DNA of 21,961 nucleotides from JAENVT01 sp031373785. Its GTDB lineage: Bacteria; Actinomycetota; Acidimicrobiia; Acidimicrobiales; Ilumatobacteraceae. A program made the position numbers and the translations under genes. Numbering within the stretch: position 1 is the stretch's first letter; each line of letters starts with the position of its first letter. Below, piece after piece: positions 20,919 through 21,961 of the stretch. Under the pieces are notes generated by a model. It had not been told where the DNA came from. It made no database searches and worked only from the letters and a program-made list of their open reading frames with translations. The stretch is taken from positions 1-21,961 of the forward strand of contig JANMNE010000047.1 in NCBI GenBank assembly GCA_031373785.1, given 5' to 3'.

Positions 20919-21961
20919 GTCGTGGTCTCCTCGACGCGACTCGTCGCGCTTCCTTTGGCGAATGTGGTGGTGATGGTCGCCCCGGCAGCGAGATCGCCGG
21001 CGTCGCGCACGATCGTGCCGTCGGCGGCGCGGGTGATGCTCCAGCCGCGGGCCATGGTGTGCACCGGATCCAGCAGGCGGACGCGGGCCGCAACTGCGTC
21101 GAGGTGTCGCAGCTCGGGCTCGAGCCGGGCCGGCATCCGGGCGAGCGAGATACGCGCCGCGTCGAGCCGATCGGTGCATCGCTCGAGGGCCCGATCGGCA
21201 GCGGCCCCCAGCCGGTGGCCGCGGTGGCCGAGGCGATCGTCGCTGCGCTCCACCGCCGACACGGTGGCTCGGCGGATCCCGTGGGCCAGTGTGGCGAGCG
21301 ATGTGTTGGCATCGTGCAGCGCTCGGTTGGCGCGGCGCTCGATGGCGGTCCAGACCTGCTCGACCTCGGCACGGAAGGCGTAGACGTGCTCGACCAGCGC
21401 CGCGGCACACGCCGTGGGGGTCTTCAACGAGCTGTGGGCCACCTCGTCGGCCACGCTGCGGTCGATCTCGTGCCCGAGGCCGGTGAACACCGGCAACGGC
21501 GAGGTCGCGATCGCCGTGGCGATGGCTTCGTGGTCGAAGGTGGCGAGCTCGGTCTTCGAGCCACCGCCACGGATCAACACGACGACGTCGAGGTCGTCGT
21601 GGCGGGTCAGGGTGCGCAGCGCGCCGGAGACCATGTCGACCGCCCACTCGCCCTGCACGCGTACGTCGATGACCCGCAGACGGAACGCCAGCCCGCTGCG
21701 GTCGAGCTCGTGGGTGAAGTCGCCCCACGCCGCGCTGGCGGTGCTGGTGACCACACCGACGCGCAGCGGTGCGGCGGCCACGCGAGTGCGGCGGTTGGCG
21801 TCGAACAGCCCGCTGGCGACCAGCCGGCGCACGACATCGTCGCGCTCCAACGCCATCTCGCCGAGGGTGAACCGCGGGTCGAGGCCGCTCATCTTCAGGC
21901 CGAGTTGACCCGATGGGGCGAAGTAGTCGAGGTGGCCGAAGATCCGCACCTTCAGCCCATC
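20915..21961 (-). CDS. xseA: Exodeoxyribonuclease VII large subunit (N-terminus cut by window edge)
   Basis: About 348 C-terminal residues are present. They begin within the N-terminal OB fold (G-H-L-D-Y-F-A-P-S-G-Q-L-G-L-K) and continue through the catalytic domain: V-G-V-V-T-S-x-x-x-A-A, L-I-R-G-G-G-S-K-T-E-L-A-T-F-D, P-V-F-T-G-L-G-H-E-I-D and S-V-A-D-E-V-A, then K-T-P-T-A-C-A-A-A-L-V-E. A long coiled-coil segment and the C-terminal L-L-D-P-V-H-T-M-A-R-G-W-S-I-T-R follow; the latter is the conserved XseA end. RGGGSKTEL is a variant of the usual RGGGSxEDL. The frame stays open to the window edge, so the true start lies outside. Confidence 0.95.
   Translation of the reverse strand, partial: DGLKVRIFGHLDYFAPSGQLGLKMSGLDPRFTLGEMALERDDVVRRLVASGLFDANRRTRVAAAPLRVGVVTSTASAAWGDFTHELDRSGLAFRLRVIDVRVQGEWAVDMVSGALRTLTRHDDLDVVVLIRGGGSKTELATFDHEAIATAIATSPLPVFTGLGHEIDRSVADEVAHSSLKTPTACAAALVEHVYAFRAEVEQVWTAIERRANRALHDANTSLATLAHGIRRATVSAVERSDDRLGHRGHRLGAAADRALERCTDRLDAARISLARMPARLEPELRHLDAVAARVRLLDPVHTMARGWSITRAADGTIVRDAGDLAAGATITTTFAKGSATSRVEETTT

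Noticed and set aside
1..21961. CRISPR arrays, tRNA or rRNA genes, insertion sequences, phage genes
   Set aside because: No regularly spaced repeats, cloverleaf-like sequences, transposase or phage motifs were seen on either strand by reading.

Overview
This 21,961-base window is GC-rich, with dense, often overlapping genes and frequent GTG starts. The protein families (meaA-type ethylmalonyl-CoA mutase, DDxxG-type polyprenyl synthase, AddAB-like nuclease, transmembrane cyclophilin with an N-terminal xGTPKRERQKANRQ start) suggest an actinobacterium, probably of the Acidimicrobiia (Ilumatobacter-like). That placement is inferred from protein character, not from a marker gene. No rRNA, tRNA, CRISPR array, insertion sequence or prophage was seen.

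Layout. 1-702: start of a MoaD/ThiS-type sulfur carrier on the minus strand, divergent from a YgjP-like zinc metallopeptidase. 663-2759 (minus): a large membrane protein resembling a degenerate BcsA glycosyltransferase with a PilZ-like domain. 2890-3723: a membrane-anchored cyclophilin, then a strong hairpin and a remnant of a surface-protein gene. 4005-6118 (minus): S51-like peptidase, PtpB-type phosphatase and HD-domain phosphohydrolase. 6174-7690: 3-hydroxyacyl-CoA dehydrogenase and leucyl/phenylalanyl-tRNA transferase. 7691-7945: a non-coding stretch with a terminator hairpin and several dyads, leading into ethylmalonyl-CoA mutase (7946-9907). 9909-10979 (minus): a probable Fe(II)/2-oxoglutarate oxygenase-like protein and a LysM lipoprotein. 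11039-18893: a tightly coupled four-gene operon of two alpha/beta hydrolases and an AddB/AddA-like helicase-nuclease pair. 18869-21961 (minus): polyprenyl synthase, class II aldolase-like protein, and xseB-xseA (exonuclease VII; xseA runs off the right edge).

Functional themes. Hbd and the mutase fit acyl-CoA metabolism around an ethylmalonyl-CoA-type pathway, although the reductase Ccr is not in view. AddAB-like and exonuclease VII are both DNA-end processing systems. Aat links to N-end-rule degradation, and the cyclophilin and LysM proteins work outside the membrane.

The most striking window-wide signal is transcriptional. Eleven unit-leading genes have a TANNNT -10 element 6-8 nt before the start codon, which implies pervasive leaderless mRNAs. 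In two cases the TAG stop of the upstream gene is itself the start of the -10 box of the next gene. The other main oddities are an alpha/beta hydrolase with Gly in place of the nucleophile Ser, sitting in the addBA operon, an AddB-like protein with an altered Fe-S cysteine pattern, and the degenerate BcsA/PilZ-like protein.
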